A stretch of 64,000 nt of DNA, from positions 1 to 64,000 of the forward strand of contig JAIUNI010000019.1 of assembly GCA_020161935.1 (NCBI GenBank), written 5' to 3'. Shown here one piece after another: positions 18,384 to 28,176 of this stretch; position 1 is the first letter of the stretch, and every line of letters begins with the position of its first letter. Both the position numbers and the translations under genes were made by a program. This stretch comes from Chloroflexota bacterium. GTDB lineage: Bacteria > Chloroflexota > Anaerolineae > Aggregatilineales > Phototrophicaceae. Below the pieces are notes generated by a model. It was not told the DNA's origin. It worked only from the letters and a program-made list of their open reading frames with translations, and did not search any database.

Positions 18384-19016
18384 TTATAATATGCGCCGGA
18401 ACAGGTACACATCGGCCATGCGGCGGAACTTGAAGCCGCGCAGGTGCTTATCGACCCATTCGGGCGTGAGGATGGTACCATCGGCGCGAGCGACAAAGTA
18501 GGTATCGAGGTAGGCATCGGTGAGGGTGTATTTGCCGTCGATTTGGTTACCAACGGCGATGAGCTGGAAGTCAGGGTCGATGGAGGCGAGGCTGGCATCC
18601 CCCTGACTGTCGTTGACGAGCAGCAAGCCGCCGCGCTTGAGATAGCGTTTGCACCAGCGGGTGACGAAGCCGGTAAACAACGACACGAGCAGGTCGAAGC
18701 TCTCGTCGGGTTCGTCGATGCCGGTTTGAAAGTCGACCCCGTGGAAACAGATGGTCGTCTCGCCCTTGTAGTGCTTACGCTTCTCGATGAAGGCGTAGTT
18801 GGCCGGGTTGGCGAAGAACGCTGCGGCTTCTTTGTGGTTATCCACGTAGACGGCGGTAGGGTAGACGAAGGAGGGCGTGACGTGGACGAAACTGCCGGGG
18901 TAGAGGACGCTTTCGCCACCATATTGCTCGTGAAGCTGGCGGAACAAATTCAGCCGCTCAAACTTGCGGTCGATGTAGAAGTGATTATAGAGTTTGGCGA
19001 CGGGAACTTTAGCCAT
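18384..19016 (-). CDS. Methyltransferase-like protein
   Basis: A 210-residue protein. Segments resembling a class I SAM-dependent methyltransferase are visible: ESFDLLVSLFTGFVTRW as the strand 4 region and YLKRGGLLLVNDSQGD as strand 5. The glycine-rich SAM loop is replaced by SVLYPGSFVHVTPSFVYP. The overall layout resembles proteins that hold the fold but may have lost or changed the cofactor site. The substrate is unknown. It lies upstream of the small 18161-18370 gene. Confidence 0.6.
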   Translation of the reverse strand: MAKVPVAKLYNHFYIDRKFERLNLFRQLHEQYGGESVLYPGSFVHVTPSFVYPTAVYVDNHKEAAAFFANPANYAFIEKRKHYKGETTICFHGVDFQTGIDEPDESFDLLVSLFTGFVTRWCKRYLKRGGLLLVNDSQGDASLASIDPDFQLIAVGNQIDGKYTLTDAYLDTYFVARADGTILTPEWVDKHLRGFKFRRMADVYLFRRIL

Positions 19017-19029
19017 AGTTTTTTAAATT

Positions 19030-19112
19030 GAACCGCAGAGACGCAGAGAAATACAGTGAGAATACTAAAACATTATTTTTAACACAAAGACACAACGACT
19101 CAAAGGCACAAT
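19030..19112 (+). repeat. Partial mosaic repeat (octamer module only)
   Basis: AACCGCAGAGACGCAGAG at about 19035 and AACACAAAGACACAACGACTC near 19080 match the purine-rich octamer module of the large mosaic repeats, without the GC-rich modules. Confidence 0.65.
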
Positions 19113-19119
19113 GTTGAGG

Positions 19120-19827
19120 CTAAGTCGGTTTCACATGACCGCTGGTGCCGCGCTGTAAGCCTGCGGTTTGGGCGAGGGTGTCGAGGTAAGGGATCATGTT
19201 CTTGCCGGGGCAGACACTTTCAGCGTTAAACTCGCCATGTCCGGCAAGGTGCGTGAGGGTGTAGGTGGTGGCGAGCCAATTGATGAGGGTTTGCAGCACG
19301 GTAAGCTGGACTTCAAGCGGCTGATCGTACTCGAAGTTGCCCATGACGACCACGCCGATGGTGCCGGTGTTGTAGCCGCCGACCGACGAGCCGCGCACAT
19401 GAATATCGCGACCTTCGTAAACTACCCCATTGCGGTCGATGGCGAAGTGGTAGCCGACATCCGCCCAGCGGTTGCGATCCATGTGCAGGTCTTGAACATC
19501 GGGCATGGTTTCGCCCGACTCAAGCAGGCTGGCACTGTGGTGAATGGCGACGGTGTTGTAAACCTCCGGCAGCGGGTCGGGGTAGACGTACCATGCGGGG
19601 TCGGTGGCACTTTCCGCAAAGCCATACTCACCGGAGGCTTCGTGGTTCGGTTCACGCGCACCCCATTCAGCACGACTGACGATGGTGAGGGGCGGTGGGA
19701 TAGCCGCATCCGAATCAACCACCACATACACGGGTTGGCTGCGGCGGTAGAGATAGGCGAGCAGCGCACCGATGCCAGTCGTTAGGGCGGTGACGAGGAA
19801 CGCGCGGCGGGTGATGGGCCGGGACAA
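19120..19827 (-). CDS. PGRP/amidase_2 family N-acetylmuramoyl-L-alanine amidase
   Basis: Exported peptidoglycan amidase that cleaves between MurNAc and L-Ala. The 235-residue protein begins with a Tat-like signal (TRRAFLVTALTTGIGALLAY). The zinc ligands of the PGRP fold can be placed: His96 (AIHHSA), His197 (AGHGEF) and Cys206 (VCPGK). Tyr126 (VGYHF) sits at the catalytic Tyr position. Start and end both fit the family. It lies 57 bases downstream of the alpha/beta hydrolase gene on the same strand. Confidence 0.93.
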   Translation of the reverse strand: MSRPITRRAFLVTALTTGIGALLAYLYRRSQPVYVVVDSDAAIPPPLTIVSRAEWGAREPNHEASGEYGFAESATDPAWYVYPDPLPEVYNTVAIHHSASLLESGETMPDVQDLHMDRNRWADVGYHFAIDRNGVVYEGRDIHVRGSSVGGYNTGTIGVVVMGNFEYDQPLEVQLTVLQTLINWLATTYTLTHLAGHGEFNAESVCPGKNMIPYLDTLAQTAGLQRGTSGHVKPT

Positions 19828-19856
19828 ATTCGAATGTATCTCCGTAATAATGGGGG

Positions 19857-19876
19857 GGACAGCCGTCCGACCCTAC
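19857..19876 (-). repeat. Short palindrome of the GTAGGG class
   Basis: On the minus strand GTAGGGTCGGACGGCTGTCC contains the GGAC...GTCC stem. It sits between the amidase and alpha/beta hydrolase genes. See 3641, 42473 and 53889 for relatives. Confidence 0.5.
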
Positions 19877-19884
19877 AAAGGCGA

Positions 19885-20631
19885 TTATTGGTTGAGGCTG
19901 GCGAGCATATCCACCGTAGCAGCAACGGTATGCGCGGTTTGCTCATCGCGGGTGATGGAGGCTTCATTGTCGCCGGGTTGCAGCCCGTACCAACCGAAGC
20001 CGCTGTGGTTGCCGCCCTCAATGGCGACGAACACCGCATCGGCGGGCAGCTTGCTTGCACCATCCAGAACACTTTGGGGCGCAGCAACCCCGTCGTTGGT
20101 GCCGTAGATCGACACCGCTTCGATTGCGGCTTGGGAGAGGTCAACGGCAGAGTAGGATGCCCACAACGCGAGTCCTTGGGTCGTCGTATTGCCAGAGAGG
20201 AACTGCGCCGCCATCGAGCCGCCGAGGGAATGCCCGGCAACTGCCCAATGTTGAATGTTCGGGAAGGCTTGTTCGACCTCAGCCGCTTTGTTCACGCCAA
20301 AGATGGCGAGGTTCAGCGGCATGGGTGTGATGACGGCTAAGTAACCGTCGTTGGCGATGGCGTGCATTTGGGGCGCGTAGGCACGGGCATCGACCCTGCC
20401 ACCGGGGTAGAAGATGAGGCCGGTAGTCGGTTGGGCGGTGGTGGGGGTAAAGACGTACCAGCCGTTGCTTTCGGTCACTTGGACTTGCGAATCGGATTGA
20501 AGGGCGGCGATGGCTTCCGGCATCGGTTGAAGGGCATCATTCGCCCAGACGACGAAGCCGACCACTAGAAATACCGCCACGAGCAGAATGATGACGAAAA
20601 GGCGTTTCCAACTAAAGAACTGACGCATCAT
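19885..20631 (-). CDS. Membrane-anchored alpha/beta hydrolase
   Basis: A 248-residue protein with an N-terminal membrane helix (about 11-30). The alpha/beta hydrolase core has the nucleophile elbow GHSLGG near residue 133, an acid candidate in YGTNDGV and the catalytic His in GGNHSGF. The substrate is unknown; the family (dienelactone hydrolase/lipase-like) includes many small-ester hydrolases. The catalytic part should face the outside of the membrane. Confidence 0.9.
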   Translation of the reverse strand: MMRQFFSWKRLFVIILLVAVFLVVGFVVWANDALQPMPEAIAALQSDSQVQVTESNGWYVFTPTTAQPTTGLIFYPGGRVDARAYAPQMHAIANDGYLAVITPMPLNLAIFGVNKAAEVEQAFPNIQHWAVAGHSLGGSMAAQFLSGNTTTQGLALWASYSAVDLSQAAIEAVSIYGTNDGVAAPQSVLDGASKLPADAVFVAIEGGNHSGFGWYGLQPGDNEASITRDEQTAHTVAATVDMLASLNQ

Positions 20632-20719
20632 GAACTCACTTACAATAGAAGACTCGAATGGGACAGAGTTATATCACAGCTTTATTGAGCGATGTGAATT
20701 TCTTAGTGAGGGTTAATTG

Positions 20720-21700
20720 TTATAGATAGCCGTTTTCTTGATACCAACGGTAAGTGTCGATGAGACTCTGGCGCATATCGACCAGCGGCGCACCGAGTTC
20801 CGCCCACGCTTTGCGACCGTCGAAGTGAATGTCTTTCGAGCCGAGGCGTGTTTGATCCGCATCGATAGGCGTGTTGATCCCGCGCTGACGCAGCCAATCA
20901 ATGATGGCAGCGGCAATCGGCAGGATAAAGGCCGGGGCAGGGATGAACGGACGCGGGACACCAACCACATCGGCGATCATGCCCATCCATTCGCGCTGGC
21001 TGTAGTTGGCGGTGTTCAGGATGTAGCGTTCGCCTGTTCGTCCCCGTTCGGCAGCCGCGAGGTGCATTCGCGCCACATCGCGCACATCGATGACGGCGAT
21101 GCCACCGGAGGGGATGGGGACGAGCAATCCCAGCTTTTTGATTTGCAGGATGAACGTGCCGGAGATCATATTCAGGTCGCCGGGACCCATGATGACAACC
21201 GGATTGACCGTCACCACATCCTGCCCATTGGCAACCGCTTCTTTGACCACATCCTCGGCTAAAATTTTCGTATAGCCATAAGGGAAGTGATCGGGCGAGA
21301 GGTTGAAGGGCATGTTTTCGGCGCTGGGCTGTCCATCGCTGCGGAGGCCGATGGCTCCGGCGCTGCTGGTGAAGACAACACGCCTGACCCCCGCAGCACG
21401 GGCAGCAGCGAGGACGCGGCGTGTACCTTCGATATTCGCCTCAAACATTTTGGATTTATCAGCACGCCAGTAGTCGGCGACAGCGGCGACGTGAAACACC
21501 CAGTCGCAGCCATCACAGGCAGCGGCGAGGGCTTGTTCATCGAGAATATCACCGAGGGCGGATTCGTAGGTGAGGCCAACCAGCGCGTCGAGCTTGGATG
21601 ATTTGCGGTGCAGCACACGGGCGGTATGCCCAGCCTCATTCAAGGCGCGGACGATATGCGAGCCAACAAAGCCCGTTCCGCCTGTAACCAATGCTTTCAC
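20720..21700 (-). CDS. NAD(P)-dependent epimerase/dihydroflavonol-reductase-like extended SDR
   Basis: A 326-residue extended short-chain dehydrogenase. The nucleotide-binding motif TGGTGFVG lies at residues 7-14, the structural TSSAGAIG near 113, and the catalytic YGYTK around 146-150. Overall it resembles hopanoid-associated or dihydroflavonol-type reductases. The substrate cannot be told from sequence. It lies 18 bases downstream of sppA on the same strand and may be co-transcribed with it. Confidence 0.92.
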   Translation of the reverse strand: MKALVTGGTGFVGSHIVRALNEAGHTARVLHRKSSKLDALVGLTYESALGDILDEQALAAACDGCDWVFHVAAVADYWRADKSKMFEANIEGTRRVLAAARAAGVRRVVFTSSAGAIGLRSDGQPSAENMPFNLSPDHFPYGYTKILAEDVVKEAVANGQDVVTVNPVVIMGPGDLNMISGTFILQIKKLGLLVPIPSGGIAVIDVRDVARMHLAAAERGRTGERYILNTANYSQREWMGMIADVVGVPRPFIPAPAFILPIAAAIIDWLRQRGINTPIDADQTRLGSKDIHFDGRKAWAELGAPLVDMRQSLIDTYRWYQENGYL

Positions 21701-21718
21701 GTCGAGACTCCTATGTGG

Positions 21719-23422
21719 TTAAGGTTTGAAGGTCATGTCGATTAAGATCTGTGGGCTGCCATCGGCGATCATGTTCAGGTTGTCATGCATATAATGAAGA
21801 CTGGCGGCGGGATTAACCTTCTCCGCCAACTGGGGCAGCAGCGGTTTGCCCTTGCCACTGATAATAACCAGCGGCGCGTGGTCGGGCAGGTTGGCAAGTT
21901 TACGCGCTTTCGCTAAGGCGGTGTGAATATCGCCGAGTTCATCGACTAAGCCGTTGGCTTTAGCCTGTTCACCCGTCCATACGCGGCCCGCGGCGACCGC
22001 ATCAACGGCTTCGTCGGTCATCTTGCGGCTGGTGCCGACCAAACCGACGAAGTGTTTGTAGATATGCTCGATGGACTGCCGCATCCGTAGGCGCTGCTCG
22101 TCGGTGAAAGGGGTATGGTCGCTATACATGCTGGCGTTTGCGCCGCGTGTAATTTCGACGCGGTTTGCCCGCAGTTTCTCGAATAACCCTGCGGTCACGG
22201 GCTTGGCGCTGAGTACGCCGATAGAGCCGGTGATCGTGCCGGGTTGGGCGATGATCCATTGGGTAGGCGTGGCGATGTAGTAACCACCGGATGCGGCGAC
22301 CCCATCCATATAGGTGATGAGCGGCCGATCTGCGGCAAGCTCGGCGAGGGCGGCGCGCATGGCTTCCCCGGCGATGACCGCGCCACCACCGCTGTTGACG
22401 TATAGGATGACGGCGGCAGCTTGTTTATCCTGCATGACTTGACGCACCTGCTGGACGACCGTGATGTCGCCCGCGCGTTCGCCGCCGATGAAAGGGATGG
22501 GAATATCGACTGGCGGCTTGGCACTGGTGCCGGGCATCATCAGGCCGCTGACGTTGATGAGGGCCACATACTTGTCACTGGCTTTCGTCCATTTTTTGAG
22601 CAGTTTGTTTTTAGCGGCTTGCCATGTGAGGATGTGCTTGCTGGCAAGGCGGCGGTGAAGTGCCTCCTCGGTTTCGACAGCATCGACATAGCCAGCGGCG
22701 AGAGCTTCACTGTCGCGGTAGGGCGCACCGTCGATCATCGCTTTGATGGCTTCTAGCGGCTGCTTACGACCTTCCGCCATGCCCTTCACGAGCATGTCGA
22801 ACTGCGAGTCCAGCAGCCAATCGAGTTGGGCGCGGCCTTCTGGCGACATTTCATCACGGGTGAATTGGTCGTATGCCCCTTTGAACGGCGATATGGCTAC
22901 ACTATCGAGCTTCACACCGATGGTATCCAGCGCATCTTTGAGGAAGGTGGCTTCTGAGCGCAAGCCAACAGTATCTACACCGCCCATCGGTTGCAGCACG
23001 ATTTCGTCGGCGGCGCTGGCGATGTAATAGACGGCGTTGCTGTAGGACTGCGCGTAGCAAATAACCCGTTTGCCTCTGGCACGCAGGCGGCTGATGCTGG
23101 CACGCAGCGTCTGGAGGTTGGCAAGCGGCATGGCGAAGTCGTGCAGGATGAGGATAACCCCTTTCGGACGCGGGTCATCGGCGATGCGTTCGAAGATACG
23201 GTTCAGCTCGATTAGGCTGATGGGTGCTGCGCCCAACGCGCGGCTCATCACCCAACCCCGTGATTCGGGCAGCGTCGGCATTTCGGCGGGCAGGTTCATG
23301 ACCACATAATCAATTTTCGCCCGCGCCCGCAAGCGGTTACGCAGGGTGAACACGAGCCACCGAATGCCGCGCAGAGGGTTCAATTTCGCGAGTGCTTTAC
23401 CGAGAACCATTAAACGTTTCAT
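21719..23422 (-). CDS. sppA: Signal peptide peptidase SppA, long (67K) type
   Basis: Membrane-associated serine protease that degrades cleaved signal peptides. The 567-residue length matches the tandem-domain 67K form. The N-terminal domain carries the catalytic lysine candidate in SPFKGAYDQF. The C-terminal domain carries the serine in DGVAASGGYYIA and the typical GSIGVLSAKP. The N-terminal membrane segment is weak (RWLVFTLRNRL), so attachment is probably peripheral or by an amphipathic helix. It is divergent from the histidine kinase gene. Confidence 0.93.
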   Translation of the reverse strand: MKRLMVLGKALAKLNPLRGIRWLVFTLRNRLRARAKIDYVVMNLPAEMPTLPESRGWVMSRALGAAPISLIELNRIFERIADDPRPKGVILILHDFAMPLANLQTLRASISRLRARGKRVICYAQSYSNAVYYIASAADEIVLQPMGGVDTVGLRSEATFLKDALDTIGVKLDSVAISPFKGAYDQFTRDEMSPEGRAQLDWLLDSQFDMLVKGMAEGRKQPLEAIKAMIDGAPYRDSEALAAGYVDAVETEEALHRRLASKHILTWQAAKNKLLKKWTKASDKYVALINVSGLMMPGTSAKPPVDIPIPFIGGERAGDITVVQQVRQVMQDKQAAAVILYVNSGGGAVIAGEAMRAALAELAADRPLITYMDGVAASGGYYIATPTQWIIAQPGTITGSIGVLSAKPVTAGLFEKLRANRVEITRGANASMYSDHTPFTDEQRLRMRQSIEHIYKHFVGLVGTSRKMTDEAVDAVAAGRVWTGEQAKANGLVDELGDIHTALAKARKLANLPDHAPLVIISGKGKPLLPQLAEKVNPAASLHYMHDNLNMIADGSPQILIDMTFKP

Positions 23423-23645
23423 TCTTCGTACAACTTTAGGAAATCTAAAGGTCTGCCCTTAAATTGTTGACTTATGATTGTTACATAGGGAATAACATCA
23501 AGTTTACTTCGCAGCAGTACCTGTGTAAGAGGTGATTCTAGATAGGGTGGACATCATACCATGATTCAAGCGCACCCCCCACCCTTTACCCGGTCAACCT
23601 GTTCCCGTCATCTAAAGCAACGTTGTACGTAGGAACCTGACGTAA

Positions 23646-26600
23646 TTGGTCAGATTATTTGTACCCCAACACATCTCGGTTTATTTGCACAAGACATGGC
23701 ACCTGCTGACCGAACCATCGGTTAAGGTACAAAGTTTGTACCAGCGTCGGCAGGCGCAGTTCTTGGCAGCATTACTGACTCTCATTGTCCCGGTCGTTCT
23801 CGTCACCGGATTTATCCACAACCTCACCACCCACCAAAACATCCTAACCTTCAACGGCGAATTTTCGATCACCATGATCGCGCTTGCCGCTGGTTTGATT
23901 GCCTACACCCTGAGCCGCACACGCTATCATAGCTTTGCCGCGCATGTGGTCGTGGTGGGAGGGGCGCTTTCGGTACTCAGCAGCTTATTCCCCGGCAGTA
24001 ATTTGGATGAAACCGCGCTGGGTTTTTTGATCCTGCCGATTTTGCTCAGTAGTTTGCTCCTCTCCGTTCGCTGGACGCTGTTTTACATTATGCTTCAGAT
24101 GGTGGCGGTGATTGTACTGGCATCCGGCCGGTCGGAGGCTGACTGGGCTTATGTGCTGATCCCGAACCTGCGCTTTGAGCTGCTTTCCGGGTTGATGATC
24201 TTGTTAGGGACGTACTTCCGCAACCAGATCGCCGATGACCAAAACCGCATTATTCAAGAGAGCGAGGCCACCCTCAAACAGGCCAACGGCGAACTCGAAG
24301 TCAAGGTTGCCGAACGCATGCGCGTGTATGAGATCGCCACCGAAGAATTGATGGGCGTGATCGCCGAGCGGGAAGCCTACGAAAGGGAACTGGCGAAAGA
24401 GCGCAATCTGCTGCGGACAGTGATCGACAATGTGCCGGATCACATCTTCGTGCTTGACCGCGACGGCAAATACATTCTGATTAACCACGCGCTTGAAGAA
24501 AGTTACCTGCGAACCAAACCCGAATCCCTGCTTGGCAAGGGTGTGTTTGATTACTTCCCCAAGGAGCAAGCCATTGCGTATCACGCGATGGAACAGGAGA
24601 TCATGAGCAGCGGGCGAGCTGTACTCAATATTGAGCAGAGCAGCAATCTTCAAGGCGAGGAGCAGCGCCACTATTTGACGAGCAAGCTGCCCCTGCGTGA
24701 CGACAACAGCGTGGTGATCGGCATGGTGGGCATCGCGCGGGATGTGACTGAACACAAACGCAGCGAGCAACTGGTGCAGCAATCCTTCGCGGACTTAGAG
24801 CGGCGCGTGGCGGAACGAACAGCGGAACTTTCGCACACCAACAGCTTACTGCGCGAGCAAATCGCTGACCGCGAACAGGTGGAAGCCGAACTGCGATACC
24901 ACGCGAGCCTGTTGGAGAACGTCTCCGAGGCGATTATCTCGGTCGATTACCAGTTTACGGTGCGAAGCTGGAACAAAGCGGCTGAACGCATGTACGGCTG
25001 GGCGGAAACAGAGGCCATCGGGCGGAACGCCTTTGAGCTAACCGGCTCTGAAATCACGCCTGAAAAGATCGACGACATCATGCATCATGTGCTGACGAGT
25101 GGCGATTGGCACGGCGAGATGGTGGATACTCGCCGTGACGGTACCAAGCTGAATGTGATCGCTGCGGCTTCGCTCATCAAAGACTCGACAGACCATATCA
25201 CGGGTATGGTACTCGTCCACCGCGATATGACCGAGCGTAAGCGCGTCGAGGCGGCGGCAAATGAGCAGCGTGCGCTGGCGGAGGCGCTGCGCGATACGGC
25301 AGCGGCCATCAACAGCACACTGAATATCTCGGAAATTCTCGATTCGTTACTGGTCTATGTAGAACGGGTGCTGCCCTACGACGCGGCTTCGATCATGCTG
25401 CTGGAAGGGGACGCGGCGCGGGTCATGCACGGGCGCGGCTTCGCGGAGCGCGGCTTGAAGACCGAGGAAGTGGTGACTCTGCGCTTCCCGCTCAACAAAC
25501 ATGCCAATTTGCGCGAGATGGCTGCAACCGGCAGACCGATTATCATTTCGGATACGACCACATACCCCAACTGGCGCGTCGAAATCGTCACCAACTGGAT
25601 TCGTTCCTACATCGGTGCGCCGATACAAATTGAAGGCAAGGTCATCGGGTTCATTAACCTTGACAGCGCCGTCATCAATACCTTCGACCAAAGCCATGCC
25701 CACAAGTTGTTAGCCTTTGCCGACCAAGCCGGTATCGCCATTCGTAACGCCAACCTGTTTGAAGCGATTACGCTGCACGCGACCGAAATGGAAGCGCGGG
25801 TGATGGTACGTACGGCTGAACTGGTGAACGAACGGGCGCAGCTTCAAGCGATTATGGACTCGATGAACGAAGGTGTGTTCGGGGTGCTGTTTGGCGAAAA
25901 ACCGGTACGCTACGCCAACTGCTCGTTCCAACGGCTGACGGGTTACGAGGCGCATGAATGGTCTTATGAGTTGATGAGGCCGCAGAAGCCGGATGAAGTG
26001 TCCGACTTTGTGCAAGACCTCGACGCGGTATACGATTCGCTGTCTTCCGGCATGATGTGGGAAGGGCGCGGGCCGGTGCGGCGCAAGGACGGCGTAATCT
26101 TTGATGCCCACATGATCTTGACACGAATTGATAACCACGACGGCAGCCCGATTGGTACCGTCACCATCTTGCGCGATGTGAGCCAAGAAAAGGCGCTGGA
26201 GCAGCAAAAATCGTTGTTCGTGGCGAACGCCTCCCACGAACTGCGGACACCCATCACCAACCTGACCACCCGCTTGTATCTCATTCGCCGCCAGCCGGAA
26301 GCACTGGAAACCCACTTACAGGTGCTGGATGAGGTGGCGCGGCGGATGCGGACACTGGTCGAAGATTTGCTCGATCACTCGCGCTTCGAACGGGGTGTGA
26401 TCCCGCTGGAACCGAAGTTGATGGATATACGCGGTTTGGTGAGCCAAGTGGTGAACCTGCAAGTGCCGGAAGCCGATAAGAAGCATATCAACCTGCTTTC
26501 AACCCTACCGGATACACCGCTGATGAGTATGGTTGACCCGGAGCGGATGATACAGGTCATCACCAACCTGACGATGAACGCTATCCACTACACGCCCGAA

Positions 26601-26885
26601 GGTGGGCAAGTGAGCGCCTCGACGGAACTGGTCACGGCGCAGAATGGCGAGGAGCATATCCGGCTGACGATCCAAGATACGGGGATTGGCGTACCCGCCG
26701 CCTTGCTGCCGAACCTGTTTAAGCCGTTCTTCCGGGTAAGCGAAAAGACCAAAGGCACGGGCTTGGGCTTGAGCATCGCACGGGATATTGTGCGCGCCCA
26801 CAAGGGTGACATCACGGTGGAGAGTGTGCCGGGGGTCGGCAGCCGCTTCATTGTCGATATTCCCGCAGCCGTGAAAGCCCCTTAG
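23646..26885 (+). CDS. Multi-PAS/GAF membrane sensor histidine kinase
   Basis: A 1079-residue hybrid-free sensor kinase. The N-terminal ~190 residues hold five or six membrane helices of a 7TM/MASE-like sensor. A coiled linker and a PAS domain (about 245-365) follow, then a second coil and a second PAS (about 420-540). Next are a GAF domain (about 555-710, FINLDSAVI) and a third PAS (about 735-850). The HisKA phospho-acceptor His is near residue 863 (NASHELRTPITNL). The HATPase domain has MNAIHYTPEGG, DTGIGVP and GTGLGLSIA. The start codon is uncertain (TTG at 23646). No response regulator is adjacent. Confidence 0.92.
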   Translation: MVRLFVPQHISVYLHKTWHLLTEPSVKVQSLYQRRQAQFLAALLTLIVPVVLVTGFIHNLTTHQNILTFNGEFSITMIALAAGLIAYTLSRTRYHSFAAHVVVVGGALSVLSSLFPGSNLDETALGFLILPILLSSLLLSVRWTLFYIMLQMVAVIVLASGRSEADWAYVLIPNLRFELLSGLMILLGTYFRNQIADDQNRIIQESEATLKQANGELEVKVAERMRVYEIATEELMGVIAEREAYERELAKERNLLRTVIDNVPDHIFVLDRDGKYILINHALEESYLRTKPESLLGKGVFDYFPKEQAIAYHAMEQEIMSSGRAVLNIEQSSNLQGEEQRHYLTSKLPLRDDNSVVIGMVGIARDVTEHKRSEQLVQQSFADLERRVAERTAELSHTNSLLREQIADREQVEAELRYHASLLENVSEAIISVDYQFTVRSWNKAAERMYGWAETEAIGRNAFELTGSEITPEKIDDIMHHVLTSGDWHGEMVDTRRDGTKLNVIAAASLIKDSTDHITGMVLVHRDMTERKRVEAAANEQRALAEALRDTAAAINSTLNISEILDSLLVYVERVLPYDAASIMLLEGDAARVMHGRGFAERGLKTEEVVTLRFPLNKHANLREMAATGRPIIISDTTTYPNWRVEIVTNWIRSYIGAPIQIEGKVIGFINLDSAVINTFDQSHAHKLLAFADQAGIAIRNANLFEAITLHATEMEARVMVRTAELVNERAQLQAIMDSMNEGVFGVLFGEKPVRYANCSFQRLTGYEAHEWSYELMRPQKPDEVSDFVQDLDAVYDSLSSGMMWEGRGPVRRKDGVIFDAHMILTRIDNHDGSPIGTVTILRDVSQEKALEQQKSLFVANASHELRTPITNLTTRLYLIRRQPEALETHLQVLDEVARRMRTLVEDLLDHSRFERGVIPLEPKLMDIRGLVSQVVNLQVPEADKKHINLLSTLPDTPLMSMVDPERMIQVITNLTMNAIHYTPEGGQVSASTELVTAQNGEEHIRLTIQDTGIGVPAALLPNLFKPFFRVSEKTKGTGLGLSIARDIVRAHKGDITVESVPGVGSRFIVDIPAAVKAP

Positions 26886-26938
26886 GCGTTTCTCCAACTA
26901 GCGACCAACGTTATACTAATGCTTTCTTTTATTCACCC

Positions 26939-28129
26939 GTGAGTGAGTCTATGTCTGCAAAAAGCCCTGCCCCCTACGTTGATCCTTTAGAACATACCCC
27001 GCTGCATACGCTGCTGGTTAATACCAACCGATTGCAGGCGATGCCTATTTGGTTAGTGGTAGCGATCATCACATTCAACGCCGCGTTAGTTGCCGTTGTC
27101 TGGCTGCCATTTGGGTGGATTGGCCTAGGCGTACTGCTGACATTTATCACCGCGATTGGGGTGAATTGGGCAGGGTTAATTGGCTTGCAGCGCACCGGGC
27201 GCAGCTTTGGCCCCGACCGCCCGACGGTGATCGCACTGGCGATTGTTTCGGCGGCGGTGCTGGTGGTGCTAGGGTTGTTCAGCGTGCCGTGGTGGCTGCC
27301 GGTAGGTGTACTGCTGGTGATGACGGCAATTGTCTATTACTCGACGTGGGTAGAGCCGTTTCGTCTGGGCGTGACGCGCCAGAAATACCAGACGTTGAAG
27401 CTCAAGGCTGACGCGCCGACTATTCGCCTGCTGCAAATCGGGGATATTCATGTCGAGCGCATTGGCCCGCGTGAACGGCACCTGAATAAAGTGATTGCTG
27501 AACTCAAGCCGGATGTGATTGTATTTACGGGTGATTTTGTTAACCTGTCGAATACGAACGACCCACGTTCGGAAAGTGATATTCGGACGCTCATCAGCCA
27601 GTGGCACGCGCCGCTGGGTGTGTACTGTGTTTCGGGTACGCCGCTGGTCGAGCCGCTGGAACGGGTGCAAGCCTTCACCAAAGATCTGGATAACCTCAAA
27701 CTGCTGCCAAACCAGTGGATCAGCCTTCAGACACCGGCAGGCGCACTGAATTTCTTGGGCTTAGTTGTCACGCACGATATGAAGCGTGACCGGGATATAC
27801 TCAAGAAGATGATGATGTCCGCGCCGCCGAAAGGTCTCCATGTGCTGCTGATGCACCCGCCGGATGTCGCGCCGGAGGCCAACGAACTCGGCGTTGACCT
27901 GTACCTGTGTGGGCATACACACGGCGGGCAAATCCGGCTGCCATTGATCGGTGCGATTTTTTCCAGCAGTCACCTCGGCAACCGCTTCATCATGGGGCGT
28001 TACGAGTTGGGTAGGACGACATTGTATACCGCACGCGGAGTCGGGCTGGAAGGTTTGGGCGCACCCCGCGCACGATTTATGTGTCCGCCGGAAATTGTGC
28101 TGTGGGACATTATCGGCACAGCGATTTAG
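26939..28129 (+). CDS. Membrane metallophosphoesterase, YkuE-like, with an altered metal motif
   Basis: A 396-residue protein with four membrane helices (about 35-145) and a C-terminal calcineurin-like phosphoesterase domain. Metal motifs GDIH (near 166), GDFVNLSN, MHPPD and GHTHGGQ are intact. The expected GNH[DE] block is replaced by SGTP in VYCVSGTPLVEP, so two metal- or phosphate-binding residues are missing. Either the enzyme uses a modified site or it has lost activity. The start is GTG 26939 or ATG 26951. It follows the histidine kinase gene by 53 bases and may be co-transcribed with it. Confidence 0.88.
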   Translation: MSESMSAKSPAPYVDPLEHTPLHTLLVNTNRLQAMPIWLVVAIITFNAALVAVVWLPFGWIGLGVLLTFITAIGVNWAGLIGLQRTGRSFGPDRPTVIALAIVSAAVLVVLGLFSVPWWLPVGVLLVMTAIVYYSTWVEPFRLGVTRQKYQTLKLKADAPTIRLLQIGDIHVERIGPRERHLNKVIAELKPDVIVFTGDFVNLSNTNDPRSESDIRTLISQWHAPLGVYCVSGTPLVEPLERVQAFTKDLDNLKLLPNQWISLQTPAGALNFLGLVVTHDMKRDRDILKKMMMSAPPKGLHVLLMHPPDVAPEANELGVDLYLCGHTHGGQIRLPLIGAIFSSSHLGNRFIMGRYELGRTTLYTARGVGLEGLGAPRARFMCPPEIVLWDIIGTAI

Positions 28130-28176
28130 CGGTTTAATTCCCCTCGCCATGAGGGAAAAGGGATAGGGGTGAGGGC

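Noticed and set aside
18371..18922. A long minus-strand open frame that overlaps the methyltransferase-like gene in another frame
   Set aside because: Its N-terminal part is Ser/Thr/Pro-rich shadow sequence. Only the last 69 codons, from the ATG at 18370, look like a protein, and these are listed separately.
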